Assembly: GCF_009905375.1 (NCBI RefSeq)
Contig: NC_133652.1
Coordinates: 16,294,850 to 16,358,849, forward strand
Source: Apium graveolens
Taxonomy: Eukaryota; Streptophyta; Magnoliopsida; Apiales; Apiaceae
DNA: 64,000 nt
Direction: 5' to 3'
The notes beneath the pieces are model-generated. The model was not told the DNA's origin. It searched no databases and saw only the letters and a program-made list of their open reading frames with translations. A program made the position numbers and the translations under genes. How positions within the stretch are numbered: the stretch's first letter is position 1; each line of letters starts with the position of its first letter. Of the stretch, positions 1 to 10,080 are shown piece after piece.

Positions 1-443
1 CCAAGTTTTTTAGAAGAAAATCTATCATTTTTCCCTTTACAAAATGAAACCCTGTAATATTTATACCTAAATATTATCTCAATGTATTTCTTATTTTATA
101 CGATAAAAATTAAAATTATCTTTTTACAAAATTTTTAATCAAACATACCCATACCAAATATTTTTTAAAAATGATCTACATTAACCCGATTTACAAATAA
201 TTTATTAATTCTTACTTAGATTTATTTTTATGAAGATAACTGTTATTTGAATTATATATATATAATGTTTTTAATATAATTTTATATCACTTAAGAACAT
301 GTAATTAATTAATTACCTATTATGTTTTTTATACAAATTATTAAGTATTATAATGGAATATTAGAATAAATGAAATAAATATAGGGTACAATGTATTTTA
401 TTAGATTTGCATTCAATTTGAAATTGTAATAGTTTTATTACTA

Positions 444-490
<47 letters not shown>

Positions 491-3255
491 TTTCCTCGTT
501 TTTATATTTTATAGGACAAAACACATGTAATATTATACCTAAATATATTATAAATATGTTTCTTATTTTATAAGATAAAAATAAAATTATCTATTCAAAA
601 ATATTTTAAATCAAATTTACACATTTCAATTTTTTGTAAAAAAATGATACTACTTTAACCCGATTAAAAAATAATTTATTAATTGTCACTATATTTATTT
701 TTATTAAGATCATTGTTACTTGTATTATAAATACATACATATATATATATGATATAATACTTTTATTACTATTTTATATCATTTAAAAATATATATTTAT
801 AATTCAATTCCTTAATTAGTTATCTATTATATTTGTTATACAAATTATTAGCAATTATAATAGTATAATAGAATAAGTGAAATAAATACACTTTAGCACA
901 TTTCATTTTTTTTAAATAATTTTACTTTAACGTGATTAATAAATGATTCTTAATTGTTACTTATATTTATTTTTATTAAGATAATTGTTAATTATATTAT
1001 ATATATAATATAAATATAATATTTTTATTAATATTTTATATCATTTAATAATATATATTTATAGTTCAATTTCTTAATTAGCTATCTTTTGTGTTTTTAT
1101 ACAAATTATTAAATATTATAATATTCTTTAGCAAAAATGAAATTATATATTCAAAAATATTTTAAATCAAAGTATCACATTTCAATTTTTTGTAAAAAAA
1201 AAAATATACTTTAACGTGATTAACAAATGATTTCTTAATTATTACTTATATTTATTTTTATTAAGATAATTGTTGTTTGTATTAGATATATATATATATA
1301 ATAAAATAGTTTTTATTTTATATCATTTAAGAATATATATTTATAGTTCAATTTTATAATTAGTTATCTATTGTGTTTGGTAAAAAAATTTATATTATTA
1401 TTATATTTCTTCCAAATTTTTATATTTTATAGGATTCATAATGCTATATTTGTAATGTTTTTATTAGTTTTTTCAATTTTGAATTGTAATAATTTTTATT
1501 AATATATTTTTTCCTTATTTCTAAGTTTTATAGAATTCATGTGTTCTAAATTTTTTAAAAGGCAAACATAATTTTCTCTTGTAATAAAATAAAACAAAAC
1601 ACATATATTACTTATACCTAAATATAATTTAAACATGTTCCTTATTTTATAAAATAAAAATTACAATTATATTCATAAATATTTTAAATCAAATTATTTC
1701 TTGTATTATATATATATATAACATAATACTTTTAATATTATTTTACATCATTTAATAATATATAATAATAGTTCACATAATATGTTTACATAGTTATTTT
1801 TATTTTATTTATATATTTTATTTTATTAATATTGTGGAGTTTGATATAAAATTATATTTCCAATATTTCATAATTTTTCGGTTTTAGTAATGATTTTGAA
1901 AAAAAAATACTTTACATTTTTTGTGATAAAACTTTTTTTATCACCTTGTGATATAGTAATTTTAAATTTATTTTATTAGTTTGTTTTTCAATTTTGAATT
2001 AGAATAGTTTTAAGATTATTATTATATTTCTTTCTAGTTTTTTAAAAGACAATCTATCATTTTCCCCTTTACAAAATGAAACCTGTAATATTTATATCTA
2101 AATATAATTTCAATGTATTTCTTATTTTATGTGATAAAAATTAAAATTATCTTTTTACAATTTTTTTTAATCAAATATACCCATACAAAATATTTTTTTA
2201 AAGTGAACTACATTAACCCGATTTACAAATAATTTATTAATTTTTACTTAAATTTATTTTTATGAAGATAATTGTTAATTGTAAGATATATATATATATA
2301 TATAATATTTTTAATATTATTTTATATCATTTATGAATATGTAACTATCTTTTAATTTCTTAATTAATTACCTATTGTGGTTTTATACATATTATTAAGT
2401 ATTATAATGGAATATTAGAATAAATGAAATAAATATAGGATACAATGTATTTTATTAGATTTGCATTCAATTTGAAATTTTAATAGTTTTATTATTATTA
2501 TTATTATTATTATTATATTTCTTCCTCATTTTTATATTTTATAGGATTGATGTCTCTAAATTTTTTAAAAGAAACAAAACATATTAATATTATACCCAAA
2601 TATATTCTAAATATGTTTCTTATTTTATAAGATACAAATGAAATTATCTATTCAAAAATATTTTAAATCAAATTTACACATTTCAATTTTTTGTAAAAAT
2701 GTGATACTACTTTAACACGATTAACAAATAAATTCTTAATTGTCACTATATTTATTTTTATTAAGAGAATTGTTGTATTATACATACATATATATATGAT
2801 ATAATACTTTTATTAATAATTTATATCATTTAAAAATATATATTTATAATTCAATTTTTTAATTAGTTATCTATTGTATTTGTTACACAAATTATTAGCA
2901 ATTATAATAGTATAATAGAATAAGTGAAATAAATACACTTTAGCACATTTCAATTTTTTTAAAAAAAATGATTTTACTTTAACGTGATTAATAAACGATT
3001 CTTAATTGTTACTTATATTTATTTTTATTAAGATAATTTTTTATTGTATTATATATATGATATTATATATAATATACATATAATATTTTTATTAATATTT
3101 TATATCATTTAATAATATATATTTATAGTTCAATTTCTTAATTAGATATCTATTATGTTTTTACACAAATTATTAGATATATAATAGTATAATAGAATAA
3201 ATGAAATAAATATATTCTTTAGCAAAAATGAAATTATTTATTCAAAAATATTTAT
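1..3255. repeat. A+T-rich higher-order repeat
   Basis: The sequence from 1 to about 1150 recurs from about 2035 to 3255 with an offset near 2035 bp; both copies start with the same tract ending in TTTACAAAATGAAACC. Inside each copy a shorter degenerate unit recurs, marked by TTAACNNGATTAANAAAT followed by an A+T run and TATAT repeats, near 184, 657, 929, 1213, 2217, 2713 and 2983. Spacing is about 270-500 bp. ATT trinucleotide runs (446-485, 2489-2515) and TA runs are embedded. There is no coding potential. It looks like decayed satellite-like or segmentally duplicated spacer. Confidence 0.75.
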
Positions 3256-3760
3256 GTACTTTAGCACGTGCAACTACACCAAAAACTATTATACCTACTT
3301 ACCACGTGCCAAGTGACGACCAAATCATACCACCAAAACCCCCATAGGATATAATTGACTCTTACCAAGTTAAGACATTATTTTATATATTTCAACTCCA
3401 ACAATAATGCCTAAACTCATCCCTTATTATTATTATAATAATAAACTTGGACAAAAACAAGAAGAAAGAGAGACAAAAAAAGTAAAAGAAAGAGTGAGTA
3501 ACAAATTTTTTATTAATAAAAGTGATAAAAGGGAGGGCTAGTAGTTTTTTAAAAATAAGATATGAAAGTAATATTTTAGTGATTTAAGGAACTAGTAAGA
3601 TACTGTTGGAGCATAAATTTGTGTCAAATTCCTTATAATTTGACTTAAGAGCTTGTATAAGTAAGCTGTTGGACTTACTCTAATGAAGTATTATTTGAGG
3701 AGACAGTTTCCTCAAATTTTCATATGATACAGGGGAGACATAATTGCACGAAAATGATAC
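3256..3760. other. A+T-rich spacer, no gene seen
   Basis: Unique-looking intergenic DNA. It holds two CACGTG (G-box) hexamers near 3276 and 3302, but no open frame or convincing promoter context follows them. I see no other structure. Confidence 0.5.
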
Positions 3761-3769
3761 AGGAAAACA

Positions 3770-4105
3770 TAAATTTTAATAATATAATATCAAATAAGGA
3801 ACAAGTATAAGTAACATTGTTGAAACTCAACGTCCTTATCAATATTCTAAATTACTAAGTTCCAATATTTTATATTATTTATCATTCTAAGATAACATGT
3901 AATTTAAGAAATCTAAAAAAGGTGCTCCAATAGAAATATGAAAAGTATTTTTAATAATATAATATCAAAGGAACAAGTATAAGTAACATTGTTGGAACTC
4001 AAGTCCTTATCAATATTCTAAATTACAAAGGGAATCGAACCCAGGTTTTCAAGTTACAATGACAATTAATTTACCTCTCTCCCACTTATTCACATTAGTC
4101 TTTCA
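3770..4105 (-). mobile_element. tRNA-derived SINE-like fragment with duplicated body
   Basis: On the minus strand 4031-4041 reads GGTTCGATTCC, a perfect Pol III B-box (tRNA T-arm). About 45 bp upstream on that strand is AAGTGGGAGAGAGGTA, resembling a tRNA D-arm A-box. Downstream of the head, an approximately 80-bp body (3948-4030) is repeated at 3772-3858. Plant tRNA-derived SINEs have this head-plus-body layout. I do not see a clean target duplication or 3' tail, so this is a candidate remnant only. Confidence 0.4.
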
Positions 4106-4700
4106 CCATGCATATAATATAAGTACGTGTGATCGAAACTTATTGTTACCTTAAAATTTTGAGACATTTTGTTATTCGTAAAATGTCTAATTACTCTTAA
4201 AAGTTAGTGAGACATAAAATTCAATTTTTTGATCATAAACTCTTTATATTTGATAAAAATATAATAACTTTTTATTAAAAAATTATAAGTTTTAAGTAAT
4301 TATAAATGTGTTAATGAATACATAATTAAAATATACATAGTATTATATTTTTAAAAAATATTTAAAAATAAATAAACATTCACGGGTATAAAGAGCCATT
4401 AAACTTCAGCTTATTTCGAATTCAAAATTAGTACTTCACTTATTTTTTAAAAGATACTCGAAATTTGACAATGTGATCCAGCATAAAGTAATCTTCATTA
4501 TCCAGTTTTATAGGTTCAAAATTACGATCTCGATAAAAGCATCTTACAAATACGACAAATTTTTGTAAATGCTATATAAATAAGGATTGATGTGTTTGAG
4601 ACTCTTTTTTGTAAAATCAAGTTAATAACTAATGGGTATTAAACTTACTAACTTGATCGGTGATAGGTTATTATTTTTCGGACTTAACTCGATTTTTAAA
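4106..4700. other. A+T-rich spacer, no gene seen
   Basis: No open frame above noise, no repeat boundary and no RNA gene was recognised. Confidence 0.5.
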
Positions 4701-4751
4701 AAATACTCAAAATGTGAAATTAGTCGTCACCAAATTTGATATGATCATATA

Positions 4752-4872
4752 ATACACACACATAACATACACACACAACATACACACAACATACATACAT
4801 ACATACATACATACAAACAAACATACATACATACATACATATATACATATATACATACATACATACACATGT
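4752..4872. repeat. CA / CATA microsatellite
   Basis: A run of ACACACAT changes into tandem CATA tetranucleotides with TATACATA interruptions. The open frames across it on the minus strand are low-complexity artefacts. Confidence 0.9.
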
Positions 4873-4879
4873 ACGTGAG

Positions 4880-5793
4880 AAAGATGGGTCCGAGTCATCC
4901 TCGCGTGACAATCCCGAGATCGAAGAATTTTACATGTAAAATTTTAAGGGTGTATTTGTAAATTCGATCATATTTTATATATTTACAAATATATCCTTAT
5001 ACATTATATGAGAAAATAGTCTAATATCAAGATTTTATCCAAGGTCATCCACATGTGCAATATTATATATACAAGATGAGATTCGGTACAAATAGTCTTA
5101 ACGTGTAAATCCACCTCCCAACTCATATATAACTTTGGTTCAATATCGTTTATTTAAAAAATAGTTAAAATTATATTGAATACACATAATTTATAACGAA
5201 AATATATTTATTACATTTTATAATTTATTTTTTAAACAATTTAAGACAAGTGTTTAACAAATATATAACTTAAGTTCTACACATATGTTGAACAATAGTT
5301 ATACTTGTGTAGATCAAATAGATAAAATAATTTTACATTGGTATTATTAATAAAATTATATTAAATTAATAATGTTTCCTTTTTGCATAACCAAATTTAA
5401 TATTGATGAACCTTAGAAGGATAGTTCAAAATTATGAAATATATATTTAACAAAATTTTAACAACGGTTTTACACATTCTATATTAAATAAATAAAATTT
5501 TCATATCTTTGTACTCTAATTTGATATTGACGAACTTTAAAAGGATATTGAAAGATTAAATTATATGTATTCAATTAAATTCCAACTATTATTTAATAAA
5601 TTCAGTTGAATTTACGTGTGTGCGGGCACGTGTACTGCATGTGTGTCATTTACAATATATTATCTAATTATTATAAGAAAAGATTAAAATTATAACAGAT
5701 AAAATTCTAAATGATTTAAATGACGATATTAATTCATAACTCAAGATCAAATTTTAGAAAACAACCCGTGCCTTGCACGGGTTTTTATGCTAG
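4880..5793 (+). mobile_element. Helitron candidate; 3' terminus well defined, 5' end unknown
   Basis: The 3' end has the Helitron layout: a 9-bp perfect hairpin AACCCGTGC-CTT-GCACGGGTT (5763-5783), a short T-rich spacer, then CTAG (5790-5793) followed by T. Helitrons end in CTRR preceded by a hairpin and insert between A and T. Inside, two degenerate copies of a ~140-bp segment (about 5331-5430 and 5471-5555) share a GATATTGANGAAC core. I could not identify the 5' TC terminus, so the left coordinate is only a bound. No RepHel coding is present, so it would be non-autonomous. Confidence 0.5.
5763..5793 (+). other. Helitron-type 3' hairpin and CTAG end
   Basis: Perfect 9-bp stem with a 3-nt loop, 6-nt spacer and terminal CTAG, then T at 5794. 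Confidence 0.6.
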
Positions 5794-5963
5794 TTAAATA
5801 TAAGGAATGAACTATAGCACTCTATTGAAGTTGCTCTTAACTAAAATTTTACTGAACTTGTAAATATTTTTACTTCAGGAATATTAGCTATAATCATTAG
5901 CTATATTCAAAATATTAATTTTTATTTAGTTCAAATATATTTTTATTGAAAAAAATAATTATA

Positions 5964-6216
5964 CTCCCTCTGTTCCCCTCAATTCTTTATACCGGGGGCG
6001 GGGATTCTGCACGCACTTTAATGTTTTTATTAAATATAATTGCATATTTTTTTTTAAAAAAAAATATTCTAAATCAAAATATAATGTTCAATTTTTTATA
6101 AAAAAAAAAAGAAAAGAAAAATTTAAAAATAAATTCCGGAACTATACTTTATAGTTGCCTTAAAATGCGTGTCAAAAATGTGGAAAAAATGTAAAGAAAT
6201 CAGAGGGTAGAGGTAG
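5964..6216. mobile_element. Stowaway-like MITE (253 bp)
   Basis: The terminal inverted repeats start CTCCCTCTGTTCCCC at the left and end GAGGGTAGAGGTAG at the right. They extend inward (AATTCTTTATA against TGTAAAGAAAT, GCACGCACTTTAATG against AAAATGCGTGTC). The element is flanked by TA on both sides (5962-5963, 6217-6218). The TA duplication and CTCCCTC terminus are diagnostic of Stowaway/Tc1-mariner MITEs. It belongs to the same family as 27387-27634. Confidence 0.85.
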
Positions 6217-7220
6217 TAATATTTAATAAAATATATTTAATACTAATATTAGAACATTTTTATATTTATGTCAATACTTTAAACTTTATAAAATAAAATT
6301 AAATATTTATTAAGATTGATTGAAAATATAATAATATACTTAAAAAAAATAAAAAATATGATTAACAAAAATTACTACATATAAATAAAATATATGATGA
6401 CTAAAACAAATCTTTTATATTAGAATTTTTAAAAATTTAGTTAACAATAAAATAATATTTTTACAATCAATATTACATAATATCTTTTTGTATTTATGTT
6501 CAAAATAAAAATATAAAAATATAAATAGTGCATCTATACGTAAAATATAATAATAATGAACATATATATATATATAATTTTTTCTATTATAATACACTAT
6601 AATATATACATGTACAAGTTGTTGCAGATGACAAAAAAGGTAATATATAAATAAATGTATAAACATTTTCACCATTCACATTACATGAAAATTAAAATAA
6701 TAATACACAGACTTCTACATGAAAAAGACATCTCTATTTGATAAAAAAGAGTTATACATGAGGAAATTAAAAAAAAAAAAAAAGGAACAGTGAAATGATA
6801 TGGAGGGTCGAAAGAGGATCACAAATATATAAGATTAATTCTAAATAGCTATGATTTTACCCCTATAGTTGAAGTGACCTAAAAGTAAGACAATAGTTAA
6901 AGCAATTCTCACCTTTATAAAATAAATCTAACTCGTTAGAGATACTTTTAGGTAGCGAATTTCCTTTATCTATATTTTATGGTATGAAGCCAGTTAAAAC
7001 TCAGTTTTAATAAAGGATATGGGCATTTTTTTTAAAAAAAATAAAAAATAAAGGAGATGGGCAAATTCAAGCTCCCCTGATCCCAAATTTTAAATGAAGT
7101 TTGATTACTCTATTAACTAGAATTAGCTGCAGCACAGCTTAATAATGTACATTGATGACTTATTATAGGCATTGTACTGCTCTGGCGATGACAAATAAGT
7201 ATCTTTACGGTCTTGATAAG
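6217..7220. other. A+T-rich spacer, no gene seen
   Basis: Poly-A and TA runs (for example 6764-6783) but no supported gene, RNA or transposon end. Short open frames here have A+T-driven composition. Confidence 0.5.
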
Positions 7221-7223
7221 AAA

Positions 7224-7250
7224 GCGCTCTTAGTTCAGTTCGGTAGAACG
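7224..7250 (+). pseudogene. plastid trnW-CCA 5' fragment (NUPT remnant)
   Basis: The 27 bases starting GCGCTCTTAGTTCAGTTCGG match, as I know the gene, the 5' half of chloroplast tRNA-Trp(CCA): acceptor strand plus D-arm. The match then breaks. A short TCTCCAAA at 7270-7277 could be the anticodon-loop region displaced by inserted bases. The T-arm and 3' acceptor strand are absent, so it cannot make a functional tRNA. Likely a decayed plastid-to-nucleus transfer. Confidence 0.5.
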
Positions 7251-7655
7251 AATCGTCTTCGTGTAATGATCTCCAAATTGATTGTTTTTTAAAGAAATAG
7301 CTACAAGTTCTGAACTGATGACAAAGAGATTTAATAATTGATTACTATAATTTGGGAGTGCCGATTCTAAATGAACTTAATTAAGACCCGGAACTAGAAG
7401 CATAATGAAAGGGGAAATCAAATACATAAAAACAACCAGTGAAGCAATTTCACCAAAGTCACAACTGGATCCTGGTAATTGTATGGACTAAATAAGATCT
7501 ACAAATGTCTATTAATATATAGTTAAATAACCCAACAACACAGTAAAATTAGACTACCAAAAATGCACTAATTTTTAAGAAACTAAAGACCATTATTAAA
7601 ATAAAAAAAAAAAGTTGGGTGTAATAGTAATTAGTAGAAAATGAAAAAGATCAAG

Positions 7656-8110
7656 TGAGGCTCAGATCTGTAACATTGGGCAGAGAGGGTTCCACCGCCA
7701 TGGCTGCAACCCCCAGCTTTCGGGTTGCCCCGCCAAGATACGGGTCACATACACTCCCTGCCCCAACAAAACTCAGAAACACTAACAAACTTATTATCAT
7801 CATAGCCTCTCATTATTTACAACTCCACCTCATCATCGTCATCATTATTACTAGTATTATTATTATTATTGGCATTTTCTTCATGTTTCTTCTTGCTGAT
7901 ATACACCACAGACATATATATACATACATATATACATACACAAGGGTTGTTGATTAGGAAGATAGAAATCACAGGCTAAAAGGATGATCAAGAATGATCA
8001 TTTACGGAGAGGGGCAACCACCCTTAGAAACATCCCATCTCTCCGCGGCCTCATTTGTTTTTGTTTCTGAGTTTTTGTTTTCTATTCCCCTATACACTTT
8101 TTAGGGCTTC
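7656..8110 (+). ncRNA. Three-copy conserved module, copy 1 (unidentified)
   Basis: This segment aligns with 28443-28980 and 30713-31210. Shared blocks in order: GAGGCTCAGATCTGT (7656); CCGCCATGGCTGCAAC with ATG at 7700; CGCCAAGATACGGGTC; ATCATAGCCTCT; GAAATCACAGGCT (about 7966); and a stem-loop CGGAGAG (8005-8011) / CTCTCCG (8039-8045). The frames after the shared ATG differ between copies, so the conserved ATG in a good plant start context is probably not a protein start. I do not recognise the family. It could be an untranslated exon, a structured RNA gene or a transposon. Confidence 0.5.
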
Positions 8111-8186
8111 AACACCTTTCTTATACAACTGGTGTCAGAGTTAAGGCCGCGTTTGTCTTCGCCCAACAGCAAATTATTATATTAAT

Positions 8187-8572
8187 GGGTTAAATATCAA
8201 ATTGGACATTAAATAAACTTGCATATCTCAAATTCACCACCGACAAATTCGACATCTCATTTAAAACACTTTAAATTGCATAATTCTCGTGCATCACCAC
8301 TCTGTCCTCATTATTAGACAAATGATCGACATAAACATTTATTCTATGAAGACTTGCAGACAAATTAACCAAATTCATAACTGAATCATCATCCCAAAGA
8401 CACCTAATGCCTTCTTTAAAAGTACGTCCATCATTTGTAAATTGTTTATGCTTTTTAAAGTATTTTAAATGATATTTATGCCTTTTGAATTGTTTTAAAT
8501 GAGACGGCGAATTTGTCAGTGGTGAATTTGAAATATGCAAGTTTATTTAGTGGCCAATTTGATATTTAACTC
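8187..8572. mobile_element. Mutator-type MITE with ~85-bp inverted repeats
   Basis: The left end, beginning GGGTTAAATATCAAATTGG, is repeated in inverted orientation at the right end (about 8485-8572), roughly 90% identical over ~85 bp. A perfect 10-bp direct repeat TTATATTAAT flanks the element at 8177-8186 and 8573-8582. Long terminal inverted repeats with a 9-11 bp duplication are typical of Mutator-like elements. The 386-bp element has no transposase, so it would be moved in trans. Confidence 0.8.
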
Positions 8573-8582
8573 TTATATTAAT

Positions 8583-9344
8583 TTGTTTTTTTCGGGGGTC
8601 AAATGAATATTTGCAAGTTAGTGTATTTAAATTTAAAAGTAGTAAAATTACTTAATTTGCTTAATTGTGATGATTTGAGTTACAAAATATACAGGGTCGT
8701 TTCAGATTTCTTAAAAAATATAACTTACGACTTAAGTTAAAAAGTATCATAATCGTAATTATTTAGATGTTTGAATAATTTTACTTATAAATTATTTATA
8801 AGTTGTCAAAATTATTTGGTAATTAATAACTTATAGGATATAATTATTCTTTTTAAAAAAATCAAAAATTAATATAATATTTGAATAAAGGAATAAAAAA
8901 TTTAAAAAGATAATATAAAATATTTATGTAATATGAGCAACAATATTTATCAAGTATTTTTGTTCACATATTTTAAAATCATTTAATCATGTATTTTAAA
9001 TTCTTTATTTTAAAAATTTTTAAGATGATATTATATAATAATTTATAATTTACAAAAACTGATTTAAAACAAACTTTTAATTTACTTTGATTTTTAACGT
9101 CGGAAAATGTTGGTGAGATAAAATTATTTGATATGATATCTAGGACTATATGGTACCACTGAAAATGTAATGTTTAGTGGATATTTTGGGTTTTTGAAAC
9201 ACCGACACATATTTCAGGCCATATTTATTAATTTAAATAAAAAATAAATATAGCTTAAACAAATAAAAAAAATAAACATAATAATATTAATACACTAATA
9301 TAATAGGATAAAATTAAAAAAATATATAATCATTCCAACCCATT
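8583..9344. other. A+T-rich spacer, no gene seen
   Basis: No supported gene or repeat boundary. It ends at the CCATT target site (9340-9344) of the Copia-A insertion. Confidence 0.5.
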
Positions 9345-9839
9345 TGTTAGGTCCGTAATCAACTGTAGAGTGGGGTGAATACAGTTTATGTAAATAATTC
9401 GACAAAGTTTCAACAAAATCAAGAGTTTTTATATTAACAGATAAAAACTGATTACAAATGTACTCCTTTCGAAAGGATGAACAAATATACTTGAGAGCTG
9501 TTAGGTTATGCGAATGATATAACAATGTTCGCAATGCTTATAGCATGAACCTAATCTTTGCTTTATATAGAGCACAACTACACAATCAAATAAGGAATCC
9601 CATTCTATTACAATAAGGAAATTTATCCATGTATGATTGCTTATGAGATAAAGTCATTCACCGCCTTAAATTCCTATTTTCCTTTTCCTCCTTGAATATA
9701 TACTGAAGTGACAAATCCTGATGACATCATTTGCTGATCATCAAGTACTGATGGCGTCATTCTTCAGTAAATAATGATATAAGTCCTGATATGAATTTCT
9801 GATAGTTTCTTGTCCAAATATCATCAATTATATCTAACA
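9345..9839 (-). repeat. Copia-A 3' LTR
   Basis: 495 bp, TG...CA ends. The terminal stem-loop arms AACTGTA (9361-9367) and TACAGTT (9380-9386) enclose a G-rich plus-strand loop. Confidence 0.95.
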
Positions 9840-9855
9840 ATTTCCCCCAACTTGT
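9840..9855 (-). other. Copia-A polypurine tract
   Basis: Minus-strand CAAGTTGGGGGAAAT abuts the 3' LTR, the expected plus-strand priming site for reverse transcription. Confidence 0.85.
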
Positions 9856-10080
9856 GCATTATGGAAATATGTACAAGTTCCAATTGATGATGTCAAAACT
9901 ATCTAAATGCAGAAACCAAGTAAGCATATTCTTTCTTACGTCAGTGAATATCAGAGTTTACTCTTCATTCTGAACTCTAACACAATCTGGAAAATCTTCA
10001 AGAAACTTCCTCAACAGATTTTCTTCTTTTACATCCAAATACCATTGCATCCTCTGTTTATGTTTTCTCAGTTCATATGT

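Noticed and set aside
4707..4911. Two overlapping minus-strand ORFs rich in Tyr, Val, Cys and Met.
   Set aside because: They translate the CATA/CA microsatellite.
7700..7957. Protein-coding gene beginning at the ATG in module copy 1.
   Set aside because: The other two copies shift frame within 20 codons and copy 3 stops early.
8011..8034. GGGCAAC...CCTT in the module resembling the IPS1/At4 miR399 target-mimic motif.
   Set aside because: Only the first eight bases fit; the required second half is not conserved among copies.
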